DNA of 44,486 nt from an uncultured Butyricicoccus sp. (GCA_904420185.1 CAJFUJ010000043.1:1-44486); one strand, 5' to 3'; counted from the stretch's first letter, positions 24,831 to 32,778 are shown. The notes: generated by a model from the sequence alone, not told the origin. Program-made: numbers and translations.

Positions 24831-26320
24831 TGTATACGGTTACAATACAAACCGGCGGCCAAACCCTGTCGCTCCCGGCCGCTCCCGGCGCCCTTTTGAG
24901 CGACTTGCTGCGGCAGGCCATCCCCTCCTTTGCCCTGCCTTGTGGCGGCAACCATACCTGCGGCAAGTGCCTGGTGCGGCTGAGCGGCGCGGTCCCGGCG
25001 CCGTCGGCCAGCGATTTGCGCCTGCTCACCGCGTCCGCACTGGCGGACGGCATACGCCTGGCCTGCTCGTGCAAGGTCGAGGGCGATTTGACGGTCACGC
25101 TGCACGCGGCGGGCGCCGCCAAAATTGTGGCCTGGAACAAGACCATTCCCTTTGCACGCACCGAAACCGGCTACGGCCTGGCTGTGGACATCGGCACCAC
25201 CACGGTGGCGATGCAGCTGTTCGACCGGGCCAGCGGCCAGGTGCTGGCCGAACAGCTAGCCGAAAATGCCCAGCGCGGCTATGGGGCGGACGTCATCTCG
25301 CGCATCGAGGCGTGCAAAACCGCCGGGCTGGACGTGCTATCCGCCCGCATCCGCGACCAGTTGGAGGACATGGCCGCCGCCTGCCTGCAAGATGCCGGCA
25401 TCGACCACATCGATGAAGCGGTGGTCACCGGCAACAGCACTATGCTGCACCTGTATGAGGGCCTGGATCCGGCGTCACTGGCTGTGGTCCCCTTTGCGGT
25501 GCAGTCCTACTTTGGCTGCACCAGCCGCCATACCCTGGCGGGCGCACCGGTCTATCTGCCGCGCTGTGTGGGCGCCTATGTCGGGGCAGACATCGTGTGT
25601 GCCATTCTAGCCGCCGGCATGGACACAGGCGGCGTGCAGCTGCTGACCGATATTGGCACCAACGGCGAAATCGCGCTCATGCGGGACGGGCGGCTGACCT
25701 GCTGTTCGACCGCCGCCGGTCCGGCCTTTGAAGGCGCGGGTTTAAGCTGCGGCATGCCCGCAACGGCGGGCGCCATCCGGGCGGTCGGCCGCCAGGACGG
25801 CCGGGTCGTCTATGAAACCGTGCAGGGCGCCGCACCCTGCGGCATCTGCGGCTCGGGCATCCTGGACGCGCTGGCCGTCATGCTGGACACCGAAGCCATC
25901 GATGACGCCGGCTATATGGATGAGGATTACACCATCGGTGACAGCGGCGTGACCGTCACCCAGCGGGATGTGCGGCAGATCCAGCTGGCCAAATCGGCCA
26001 TCTGCGCGGGTATCCTCACCCTGCTCGAGGAAGCCGGGCTCGAAGCTGATGCGGTGGACCGGTTCATCATCGCAGGTGGGTTCGGCAGCTCGATGAACGT
26101 GGATTCGGCCTGCACCATCGGCCTGTTCCCCCAGGCACTGGGCGTCAAAACCGACTTCATCGGCAACGGCGCATTGGGCGGCGCGGCCATGCTGCTGATG
26201 AACCGCTCGCTGCGCGGACAAAGCGAACAGCTCGCCCAAGCGGCGGCGGAGATTTCGCTTTCAGCCAGCCCGGCCTTTATGGACGCCTATGTGGACTGCA
26301 TGTCCTTTATGACATTTTAA
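24830..26320 (+). CDS. RACo-like reductive activator of corrinoid proteins ([2Fe-2S] + DUF4445)
   Basis: A 496-residue activase. The N-terminal ~90 residues are a ferredoxin-like [2Fe-2S] domain with Cys38, Cys44 and Cys47 (PCGGNHTCGKC) and Cys79/Cys81 (LACSCKV). The rest is the RamA/RACo ASKHA-type domain: GYGLAVDIGTTTVAMQLFD at 114-132, VTGNSTMLHLYEGLD, LLTDIGTNGEIALM, CSTAAGPAFEGAGLSCGMPA, CGICGSGILDALAVML and IIAGGFGSSMNVDSA. Such proteins use ATP and a low-potential electron to return Co(II) corrinoid to active Co(I). It lacks the C-terminal [4Fe-4S] clusters of methanogen RamA. ATG 24830 overlaps the preceding stop (TAATG) with AAGGAGG upstream, so it is coupled to the oxoprolinase-like gene. 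Confidence 0.9.
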   Translation: MYTVTIQTGGQTLSLPAAPGALLSDLLRQAIPSFALPCGGNHTCGKCLVRLSGAVPAPSASDLRLLTASALADGIRLACSCKVEGDLTVTLHAAGAAKIVAWNKTIPFARTETGYGLAVDIGTTTVAMQLFDRASGQVLAEQLAENAQRGYGADVISRIEACKTAGLDVLSARIRDQLEDMAAACLQDAGIDHIDEAVVTGNSTMLHLYEGLDPASLAVVPFAVQSYFGCTSRHTLAGAPVYLPRCVGAYVGADIVCAILAAGMDTGGVQLLTDIGTNGEIALMRDGRLTCCSTAAGPAFEGAGLSCGMPATAGAIRAVGRQDGRVVYETVQGAAPCGICGSGILDALAVMLDTEAIDDAGYMDEDYTIGDSGVTVTQRDVRQIQLAKSAICAGILTLLEEAGLEADAVDRFIIAGGFGSSMNVDSACTIGLFPQALGVKTDFIGNGALGGAAMLLMNRSLRGQSEQLAQAAAEISLSASPAFMDAYVDCMSFMTF

Positions 26321-26332
26321 GAAGAGGAGCCG

Positions 26333-26363
26333 GAAGGCGCGCTGTTGCAGCGCGCCTTTTTGG
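26333..26363 (+). terminator. Terminator of the activase operon
   Basis: AAGGCGCGCTG/CAGCGCGCCTT with loop TTG, then TTTTTGGG. Confidence 0.85.
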
Positions 26364-26372
26364 GATTTGTGC

Positions 26373-26416
26373 GCAACGGAAAAGGACTGCCGCAACAGGC
26401 AGTCCTTTTCCGTTGT
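26373..26416. terminator. Bidirectional terminator after the corrinoid protein gene
   Basis: CAACGGAAAAGGACTGCC pairs perfectly with GGCAGTCCTTTTCCGTTG around a short loop; an 18-bp stem serving the minus-strand gene. Confidence 0.8.
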
Positions 26417-26430
26417 ATGTGCAAATGAAA

Positions 26431-27066
26431 TCAAGCTGTGCAAATCTCCAGCGCTACGTCGGCTGCGGTGGCTGCGTCCGGGGTGTAGCGGTCGGCGCCA
26501 ATCTGATCGCAGAACGCCTGGGTAATCGGTGCACCGCCGATCATAATCTTGACGTTGTCCTTGAGCTCGGAAGCCTGTACAGCCTCGACTATGTCGCGCA
26601 TTTCGCCCATGGTAGTAGTCAGCAGCGCCGAGCAAGCGATGATCTTGGCGTCGTTCTCACGGGCAGCTTCCATGAACTTCTCAACCGGCACGTCTACGCC
26701 CAGGTCGATGACCTTCAAGCCCTTGCCTTCCATCATCATACGGACCAGGTTCTTGCCGATGTCGTGCAGGTCACCCTTGACAGTGCCGATGACCACGGTG
26801 CCCTTTTCCTCTACGCCGTCGGCAACCAGGTGGGGACGGAGCAGCTCAATGCCCTTGGTCATCGCGCGCGCGGCGATGAGAACCTCGGGAACAAATACTT
26901 CGTTGTTCTTGAACTTCTGGCCGATCACGTTCATGCCGTCCAGAAGGCCCTGCTCCAAAATATCAGAAGCCGGAATGCCCTCATCGAGCGCCTGCTGTAC
27001 GCAAGCTTTTACCTTCGGTGCGCGTCCCTGTTGCAGCCAAGAGCTGATGTCGTTCAAAACACTCAT
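26431..27066 (-). CDS. Corrinoid (B12-binding) methyltransferase protein
   Basis: A 211-residue two-domain corrinoid protein of the MtbC/MtaC/MetH-cap type. Residues 1-85 are the helical B12-cap domain (DISSWLQQGRAPKVKACVQQ; LLDGMNVIGQKFKNNEVFVP). Residues 88-211 are the Rossmann-like B12 domain with GTVKGDLHDIGKN (lower-ligand His101 in D-x-H-x-x-G), ACSALLTTTMGEMRD and IMIGGAPITQAFCDQIGADR. It carries the methyl group between a substrate methyltransferase and an acceptor methyltransferase; oxidised Co(II) is rescued by an activase such as the one encoded next door. ATG 27066 is preceded by AGGAG. Single gene, convergent with the activase operon, under the same kind of direct repeat as the zinc methyltransferase. 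Confidence 0.92.
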   Translation of the reverse strand: MSVLNDISSWLQQGRAPKVKACVQQALDEGIPASDILEQGLLDGMNVIGQKFKNNEVFVPEVLIAARAMTKGIELLRPHLVADGVEEKGTVVIGTVKGDLHDIGKNLVRMMMEGKGLKVIDLGVDVPVEKFMEAARENDAKIIACSALLTTTMGEMRDIVEAVQASELKDNVKIMIGGAPITQAFCDQIGADRYTPDAATAADVALEICTA

Positions 27067-27138
27067 GCCAATACTCTCCTCTTTCATTTGTACTTTGCGC
27101 GGCTATCCTTTGCATCGCGCTCTCACTTTCTTGTCTAT

Positions 27139-27192
27139 ATATTAGCACGTTGGTTTTTCATTTTCTTGAACGCATTTGCACTTTTTTTGCAT
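27139..27192 (-). promoter_or_regulatory. Direct-repeat activator site and promoter of the corrinoid protein gene
   Basis: Minus strand ATGCAA-AAAAA-GTGCAA (27192-27176), then 31 bases to TAATAT (27144-27139) preceded by GTGC. The -35 position reads AAGAAA, so the promoter is probably activator-dependent. Confidence 0.55.
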
Positions 27193-27226
27193 TATCTTTC
27201 CCTCTGGCCTAGGCAGGCCCTTTGCG

Positions 27227-28078
27227 TCAAATGGGGTAGGTGCGAAACTGGGTAGGGGAAACACCTACCCGGCTGGTAAAGGCGCTGGTGAAGGTGCTGA
27301 CATTTTGGTAGCCGACATTTTGGGCAATGATTTTCACCGGCAAGTCGGTGGTTTTGAGCAGGTGCTTGGCGTGGTTGAGCCGGGTCAAAATGATGTATTC
27401 ATGCGGAGGATAACCGCAGTCCTTTTTGAACTGCCGTGAAAAGTGGTACTGGCTCATGTTAACATGCCGCGCAAGATCGTCCAGGGTGAGGGGCTGCATA
27501 TATTGGGTTTCAATCAAGCGGCGGGCCTGGCGGACAGCGGTATGTTCACCGGCATCTGTGGGATCGTCTGGACGGCTGCTGTCCAAAAGGGCGGTCAAAA
27601 TCCCGTAGAGCTTGCCGGATAGGCGGGTCTCGCCGGGCAGCTGCCCGTTCCGGCAGGCAAAGATCAGCTCGTAGATGCGCTTTTTAAGCTCCTCGGCGCG
27701 GGGTGTATCAAACACAAACCCGCCTTGTTGCCGCACCACTTGGTCGTAAATGGCCGCCGTGTTGGAACCGTCTATATGTACCCAGACAAATTCGGCATTT
27801 CCGATGGTGTGGTATTCGTGCGGCACATGGCAATTTAAAAATCCAATCTGCCCGGCGCCTGCGACCATCGTCTTGTTCCCGCTGCGCACCGATAGCCGCC
27901 CGGCACAGATGTAGAACACCAAATATTTGTGATAATTGTCCCGCTCGATGCAGTAATCATAGTCGGTATAGTAGTACCCGCAGACCTCCATATAAAACAG
28001 CAGTCTGCGCGCATACTCGCTCGGCGTGTAAAAATACAGATCCGAGCCCGAACAGGTTCCTTTTTCATGTGCCAGCAT
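27227..28078 (-). CDS. AraC-family activator with cupin-like sensor
   Basis: A 283-residue regulator. Residues 1-130 form an AraC_binding (cupin) domain typical of sugar- or small-metabolite sensors (YLVFYICAGRLSVRSG; FLNCHVPHEYHTIGNAEFVW). The C-terminal double HTH is complete: MQPLTLDDLARHVNMSQYHF, SRQFKKDCGYPPHEYI, then LPVKIIAQNVGYQNVSTFTS and RVGVSPTQFR. GGGAGGGGA precedes ATG 28078. Divergently transcribed from the UroD-fold gene at 28320, with a 21-bp-spaced direct repeat between them; it most likely activates that gene and the following transporter. Confidence 0.9.
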   Translation of the reverse strand: MLAHEKGTCSGSDLYFYTPSEYARRLLFYMEVCGYYYTDYDYCIERDNYHKYLVFYICAGRLSVRSGNKTMVAGAGQIGFLNCHVPHEYHTIGNAEFVWVHIDGSNTAAIYDQVVRQQGGFVFDTPRAEELKKRIYELIFACRNGQLPGETRLSGKLYGILTALLDSSRPDDPTDAGEHTAVRQARRLIETQYMQPLTLDDLARHVNMSQYHFSRQFKKDCGYPPHEYIILTRLNHAKHLLKTTDLPVKIIAQNVGYQNVSTFTSAFTSRVGVSPTQFRTYPI

Positions 28079-28152
28079 ACCGTCCCCTCCCTTTTGTTTT
28101 TCATTTTAAGTATACCGTCTGCATCTCTGATCCGTCAATCATCCGTTTCCAA

Positions 28153-28222
28153 GCAAACAGCAAGAAATCCAATGCGAACAGCAAATTCCCGTATTTCTTC
28201 CCATCGCAGTTTCTCGTATAAT
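28153..28222 (+). promoter_or_regulatory. AraC-type operator and -35-less promoter
   Basis: GCAAACAGCAA (28153-28163) and GCGAACAGCAA (28174-28184) are direct repeats exactly 21 bp apart. A consensus TATAAT (28217-28222) has only TTCTTC at the -35 position (28194-28199), ten bases after the second repeat: the geometry of an AraC-activated promoter. Confidence 0.65.
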
Positions 28223-28319
28223 TACCTCAGCAACAGACCAGAAAGTGCAAAAAACCAGGCGTGTTTTGAACTTTTTTCACAGGCATCATCACGCCCAGAA
28301 CACCGATTGGAGGAAGCAA

Positions 28320-29597
28320 ATGATGACATCCAGAGAACGTGTGCTAGCAGCAATCAACCACCAGCAACCCGACCGTATCCCCATCGACTTTGGTGCGACC
28401 GGACAAACCGGCATCAGCGTATGCGCCCTCAAGCGCCTGCGCGATTATCTGGGCCTGCCCCAAAAAGATTTAGACGTATTTGAGATCGTTCAAATGCTGG
28501 GTGTCGTAGATGAGGATCTGCGGCAGGTCATGAAATCAGACGTAATCGGCATGAACCACCCTGAGGACAGCTTGGGTGTGTATGACAACGGCGCAAAAAA
28601 GACCTTCACGATGCCTGACGGCACCCAGTGCCTAGTCAACGCCGGCAACGAATGGGACGTCCTGCCCGACGGCAACATCGAAATGTACCCCCAGGGCGAC
28701 CGCACCGTGCCGCCATCCATCCATATGCCGGCAGGCGGCTACTTCTTCGACATCATCGACCGTGCACCCGAGGTGGACGAGGACAATTTAACCCCGCGTG
28801 AGGACTTCAAGGACTTCTTCTCCATCATGTCGGACGAGACCGCGCGCTACTACGAAAAAGAATCCAAGCGGCTGTTCACCGAAACCGACTACTGCGTCAT
28901 CGGCAACCTAGCAGGTGCGGGCTTTGGCGACCTGGGCAACATTCCCGGTCCCTTTGAAAAGCACCCCAAGGGCATCCGCAAATTTGACGAATGGGTCATG
29001 GCCCAGGCGCTATACCCGGAATACGTCATGGAAGTATTCGAGATGCAGACCGAGTTCATGCTTAAGAACCTGGAAATCTACAAGCAGGCCTGCGGCGACA
29101 ACATCCAAATCTGCTGGATCTCAGGTACCGACTTCGGCACCCAGAACGCGCCCTTTATGTCCAATGAGATGTTCCGCGAACTGTATAAACCCTATTACAC
29201 CCGAGTATGCAACTGGATCCACAAAAACACCAGTTGGAAAACCTATATGCACACCTGCGGCGCGATCGAGCCGCTGCTGAACGACTTCATCGAGATGGGG
29301 CTGGATATCGTCAACCCGGTGCAGCTGTCCGCCGCAGGCATGGACGCCCAGCAGCTCAAGGACAAGTACGGCGACAAGCTGGTGTTCTGGGGTGGCGGCG
29401 TGGACACCCAGGCCACCCTGCCCCAAGGCACGCCCGAGGAGGTCGCCGCGCAGGTGACCGAGCGCCTGCCCATCCTGTCTGCGGGCGGCGGCTATGTCTT
29501 TAACACCATCCACAACATTGTCGGCGACACCCGTGCCGAAAACATCTGGGCCGCCTTCAAGGCCGTGCACGACTACAACGCCAAACACTTCAGCTAA
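28320..29597 (+). CDS. UroD-fold methyltransferase-like protein, divergent paralogue
   Basis: A 425-residue member of the uroporphyrinogen-decarboxylase fold, outside HemE. The N-terminus SRERVLAAINHQQPDRIPID is typical of the methyltransferase-like branch. A zinc-type pair is visible at His311 and Cys313 (YMHTCGAIEPLLND), but the third ligand Cys of MtaA is missing; that region reads GYVFNTIHNIVGDT. It is 80 residues longer than the paralogue at 20626. GGAGG precedes ATG 28320. It lies under AraC control and upstream of a GPH-family transporter, so it may act on an imported methylated or glycosidic compound. Catalytic activity is not established. Confidence 0.8.
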   Translation: MMTSRERVLAAINHQQPDRIPIDFGATGQTGISVCALKRLRDYLGLPQKDLDVFEIVQMLGVVDEDLRQVMKSDVIGMNHPEDSLGVYDNGAKKTFTMPDGTQCLVNAGNEWDVLPDGNIEMYPQGDRTVPPSIHMPAGGYFFDIIDRAPEVDEDNLTPREDFKDFFSIMSDETARYYEKESKRLFTETDYCVIGNLAGAGFGDLGNIPGPFEKHPKGIRKFDEWVMAQALYPEYVMEVFEMQTEFMLKNLEIYKQACGDNIQICWISGTDFGTQNAPFMSNEMFRELYKPYYTRVCNWIHKNTSWKTYMHTCGAIEPLLNDFIEMGLDIVNPVQLSAAGMDAQQLKDKYGDKLVFWGGGVDTQATLPQGTPEEVAAQVTERLPILSAGGGYVFNTIHNIVGDTRAENIWAAFKAVHDYNAKHFS

Positions 29598-29630
29598 TAT
29601 TGACCCATTTCTAATTTCTCTTTCCTTTTT

Positions 29631-29662
29631 GCCGCGCCGTGCCTTGCGGCGCGGCCTTTTGC
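29631..29662 (+). terminator. Terminator after the second UroD-fold gene
   Basis: CCGCGCCG/CGGCGCGG with a 7-base loop, then CCTTTTG; probably partial, letting some transcripts reach the transporter. Confidence 0.6.
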
Positions 29663-29675
29663 GCAAATCACCCCT

Positions 29676-29705
29676 TTGACCGTACGCGCCGTGCCGCGCT
29701 ATCAA
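29676..29705 (+). promoter_or_regulatory. Possible transporter promoter
   Basis: TTGACC (29676-29681), 18 bp, TATCAA (29700-29705), 38 bases before the start codon. Confidence 0.4.
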
Positions 29706-29743
29706 CCTGAGAAAATGAGAGAATACTTAAAGAGAGTGAGGAA

Positions 29744-31141
29744 ATGATTGTGAAACAACCTGCAACCTTGGAGAAAACCGGACGCATTGGCTTGATCACC
29801 CGCGTGGCCTATGGCAGTGGCGACGTGGCCTGTAACATTGTCTACGGCATGATCAGCACCCTGCTGGTGCTGTTTTACACCGACTATGCCGGCGTGCCTG
29901 CCTATCTGGCCGGCCTGGTCATGCTGATTTCGCGCATTTTTGACGGGGTGTCCGACGTAGTCATGGGCTATGTGGTGTCCAAGACCAAGTCGCGCTATGG
30001 CCAATCGCGCCCATGGATTTTGCGCATGGCGCTCCCGTATGCGATGGGTGCGGTGCTGCTGTTCACCATCCCGCAGACCCAATCGACCGCCCTGCAATTC
30101 ACCTATATGTTCATCACCTACAACTTTGTCACCACAGTGTGCTACACGGCCATCAACCTGCCCTACGGCTCGCTGTCGGTGATGATGACCCGCGACCAGC
30201 ACGAGCGCGAGATGCTGTCCATCTTCCGCATGGCGATGAGCCCGGTCGGCCGCATCATCGCGGTGGGCTGCACTCCGCTGCTGGTCAGCCGCCTGGGCGA
30301 CAACCAGATGGCCTGGGTGCTGGCCATGGCGATTTGGGGTGTGCTGGCTGTGGTGCTGCTGGTATTCTGCTTTGCTCGCTGCAAGGAGAACGTACACATT
30401 GAAGCGCGCGAGCAGCAGGATGACGTGCCGCTGCTGCGCCACCTCAAGCTGCTGGTCCAAAACCGTTACTTTTGGGCTGTGCTATTGCTGTGGGCGCTGC
30501 AAGGCACCCTGCAAACGGTGACCGGCACAGTGATGCCCTATTACTGCAAGTACATCTATCACAACGACTCCTGGATGTACTCCACCCTGTACACAACCGA
30601 AACCGTGACCATCATTGTGGCGGTTATGCTCTGCCCGTTTGTGCGCCGCTATCTGAGCAAAAGCCGCGCCATTCTGGCGGGCGCGGTTGTGGTCATCGCC
30701 AGTCAGCTCATCTTCCTTGCCAACCCAAACAGCTTTGAATGGTGCCTGTTCACCGTTATCTTGCGCGGCATCGGCCAAGCGCCGCTCAACGCCTTTATTT
30801 TCAGCATGATCGGCGACGTGGTCGAGTACGGCCAGTGGAAAAACCACATCCACCAGGAGAGCTACATCTTTTCCGGCGGCTCGGTCGGCGCGAAGATCGG
30901 GATGGGTGCTGCCCAGGCAGCCATCACCGGCATCATGAGCCTGTGCGGCTACATCTCATCCACCGGCGCCGATGTTGTCCAGCCACAGTCGGCGATTGAT
31001 TCCATCTATTGCATCTACGTATTTGCCCCCATTGTTTTGATGGGTGTCGCCATGCTGGTGTGCGGCCTGTATCGCTTGGACAAGCAGTACCCCGCCATCA
31101 TGCAGGAACTGGAAGCCCGTGAGGCACGCGGCGAACTCTAA
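29744..31141 (+). CDS. GPH-family (glycoside-pentoside-hexuronide) cation symporter
   Basis: A 465-residue MFS transporter with 12 predicted helices. The family signature is clear: TRVAYGSGDVACNIVYGMIS, VMLISRIFDGVSDVVMGYVV, SKTKSRYGQSRPWILRMALP, VTYTAINLPYGSL-type loop and FSMIGDVVEYGQWKN. MelB/XynP relatives import glycosides or pentosides with Na+ or H+. Adjacent genes encode no glycosidase; the neighbour is a UroD-fold protein, so the cargo may be that protein's substrate. GAGTGAGGAA precedes ATG 29744. Confidence 0.88.
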   Translation: MIVKQPATLEKTGRIGLITRVAYGSGDVACNIVYGMISTLLVLFYTDYAGVPAYLAGLVMLISRIFDGVSDVVMGYVVSKTKSRYGQSRPWILRMALPYAMGAVLLFTIPQTQSTALQFTYMFITYNFVTTVCYTAINLPYGSLSVMMTRDQHEREMLSIFRMAMSPVGRIIAVGCTPLLVSRLGDNQMAWVLAMAIWGVLAVVLLVFCFARCKENVHIEAREQQDDVPLLRHLKLLVQNRYFWAVLLLWALQGTLQTVTGTVMPYYCKYIYHNDSWMYSTLYTTETVTIIVAVMLCPFVRRYLSKSRAILAGAVVVIASQLIFLANPNSFEWCLFTVILRGIGQAPLNAFIFSMIGDVVEYGQWKNHIHQESYIFSGGSVGAKIGMGAAQAAITGIMSLCGYISSTGADVVQPQSAIDSIYCIYVFAPIVLMGVAMLVCGLYRLDKQYPAIMQELEAREARGEL

Positions 31142-31149
31142 ACATCCCC

Positions 31150-31201
31150 AAAAAGCCCGGCACACCGAAGGCAACTGCTGCTCGGTGTGCCGGGCCTTTT
31201 T
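31150..31201. terminator. Bidirectional terminator
   Basis: AAAAGCCCGGCACACCGA and TCGGTGTGCCGGGCCTTTT form a near-perfect stem between the convergent transporter and carboxypeptidase genes. Confidence 0.85.
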
Positions 31202-32444
31202 ACCGTTTGTGCTGCCATAGTTTGCGCAGCTGGGTGCGCCGCCGGTGGATGCGCACCAACCGAAGAACAAAATAGCCGCCAGCCATTGCCAACGCCACAC
31301 AGCCCCCGCCCACCAGTATCCAAGAAACCGGGATTTTGGCAGTTGCGGGTGACGGCTGGACGTCAGACGGGTCCTGGACCGCGGTCGTGGGCGCGGCCGC
31401 GGGTGGGATTTCCACTTGCAGCGGCGGCCCCACCCCGGTTTCAATGGACAGGCTGTCGCCGCTGGCCGCAAAGCGCAGGCTGTCCACGCCCTGGCCGTCC
31501 TGCAGCAGGACGGTCACCGGCTGCAAGGCACCATCATCCGGCTGCAAACCGGCTGCGCGCGCCTGCTGCGCTAGCGTGCCGGCGTCCAGCGTGTGCACGG
31601 TAAAGCCGTTGTAGCCGTAGTCGAATAGGGCGGCGGTGTCACGGTTTTTAGCATCCTTGTTGCCGGTCGAGCCCAGGGTCACCGCGATAAGGGTAATGCC
31701 TTGCCGCCGGGCCACTGTGACCAGGGTGTACCCGGCCTGGCTGGTGTAGCCGTTCTTGCCCGCGATGACGCTGGGGTCATAAAAGGCCGAATCGGGGTCC
31801 ATCAGGCTTTGCTTGCTGGAAAAGGTCCTCGGCTGATCCTGTTTGTTGGTGGCAGGCATCGTATAGTGCTGGGTTCCTGCGATGGTCAAAAATACATCAT
31901 GCTTTAAAAGTTCACAAGTGATGCGGGCCAAATCATAGGCTGTGGTATAGTGGTCGGGGTCATCTAGGCCGTGCGCGTTGACGAAGTGGGTGTTGCGGCA
32001 GCCCAGCTGGCGCGCCCGCTCGGTCATGTGGGCGGCAAAGGCGGCCTGGGTGCCGTCCACAGCCTCAGCGAGTACATTGGCAGCATCATTGGCCGAGGTA
32101 AGCAGCATTGCGTAGAGCATTTGCTCGACGGTGACCTGCTCGCCCTCGTTCAGGGCGATGTGGGTGGAGCCACGCTCGATGGTGTAGACCGCGTCGTGGC
32201 TGACTGTAACCATCTGGCTTTGGTCAATGCCGCTCTCCAGCACCAGCAGTGCGGTCATCAGTTTGGTTACCGAGGCCGGCGGAACCGGCACATCCATATT
32301 ATGATCCAACAACACTTGGCCAGTCTCGGCACAATATAGCACCGCTTCTTTTCCAAACAGGACCGGGGGTGCGCTCTCCTGCGCGGCCAGCGCGGGATAT
32401 AGACACAGGGCGAGCGCCAAGAGAAGGCCGAAAATTCGTTTCAC
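31200..32444 (-). CDS. D-alanyl-D-alanine carboxypeptidase (DacF-like, S11)
   Basis: A 414-residue penicillin-binding protein of family S11, which trims the terminal D-Ala from peptidoglycan stem peptides outside the membrane. A signal peptide (MKRIFGLLLALALCLYPALA) is followed by SxxK at 58-61 (PASVTKLMT) and SxN in LLTSANDAANVLAE. The third motif is KNG (IAGKNGYTSQAGYTL) instead of the usual KTG. A C-terminal membrane helix (VGGGCVALAMAGGYFVLRLV) with a basic tail replaces the amphipathic anchor of DacA. Monocistronic with a shared bidirectional terminator. Confidence 0.9.
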   Translation of the reverse strand: MKRIFGLLLALALCLYPALAAQESAPPVLFGKEAVLYCAETGQVLLDHNMDVPVPPASVTKLMTALLVLESGIDQSQMVTVSHDAVYTIERGSTHIALNEGEQVTVEQMLYAMLLTSANDAANVLAEAVDGTQAAFAAHMTERARQLGCRNTHFVNAHGLDDPDHYTTAYDLARITCELLKHDVFLTIAGTQHYTMPATNKQDQPRTFSSKQSLMDPDSAFYDPSVIAGKNGYTSQAGYTLVTVARRQGITLIAVTLGSTGNKDAKNRDTAALFDYGYNGFTVHTLDAGTLAQQARAAGLQPDDGALQPVTVLLQDGQGVDSLRFAASGDSLSIETGVGPPLQVEIPPAAAPTTAVQDPSDVQPSPATAKIPVSWILVGGGCVALAMAGGYFVLRLVRIHRRRTQLRKLWQHKR

Positions 32445-32633
32445 GGGGATTTCCTCTTTTCTTACAAACTCATTGCTCTTCCATTTTGACCCAATTCATT
32501 GATATCATACCGCCTGCCAACGGAGAACGCAAGATGTTTTCAAAAAATTAACATTTCCTTCCCACTGTTTCGCTGCAAAGTGTTGAAGATTTTTTAAAAG
32601 AGGCAAAATCCTCTCCAAATTTTTTGTATTTTA

Positions 32634-32735
32634 TGATATACTATCTGCAAAGACGCTGGTAATGGCTCCAGGCCCCACCCAAAGCGTCCCAGCTTTGGCG
32701 GCATGCAGGCTGTGGCCGCTTATTTCTGTCCTTAT
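32634..32735 (+). ncRNA. Candidate small transcript upstream of the DUF1294 operon
   Basis: The 382-base gap 32445-32826 has no gene. An extended -10 (TGATATACT, 32634-32642) is followed by a GC-rich segment with competing hairpins. GACGCT/AGCGTC would pair, as would CCAAAGC/GCTTTGG sharing the same AAAGC; GCGGC/GCCGC lies next. No known riboswitch is recognised. It could be a leader switch or a short RNA. Confidence 0.2.
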
Positions 32736-32772
32736 TTTACATGGAATCATACCATATCTGCGCAAAACCTGT

Positions 32773-32778
32773 TATAAT
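32773..32778 (+). promoter_or_regulatory. -10 box of the DUF1294-CDF-pyrC cluster
   Basis: A consensus TATAAT 49 bases before the DUF1294 start; the -35 position is poor. Confidence 0.45.

Noticed and set aside
20626-29597. Reading the two UroD-fold genes as haem-biosynthesis hemE
   Set aside because: The HemE N-terminal Arg-rich motif is absent, an H-x-C metal motif is present, and no haem genes are near.
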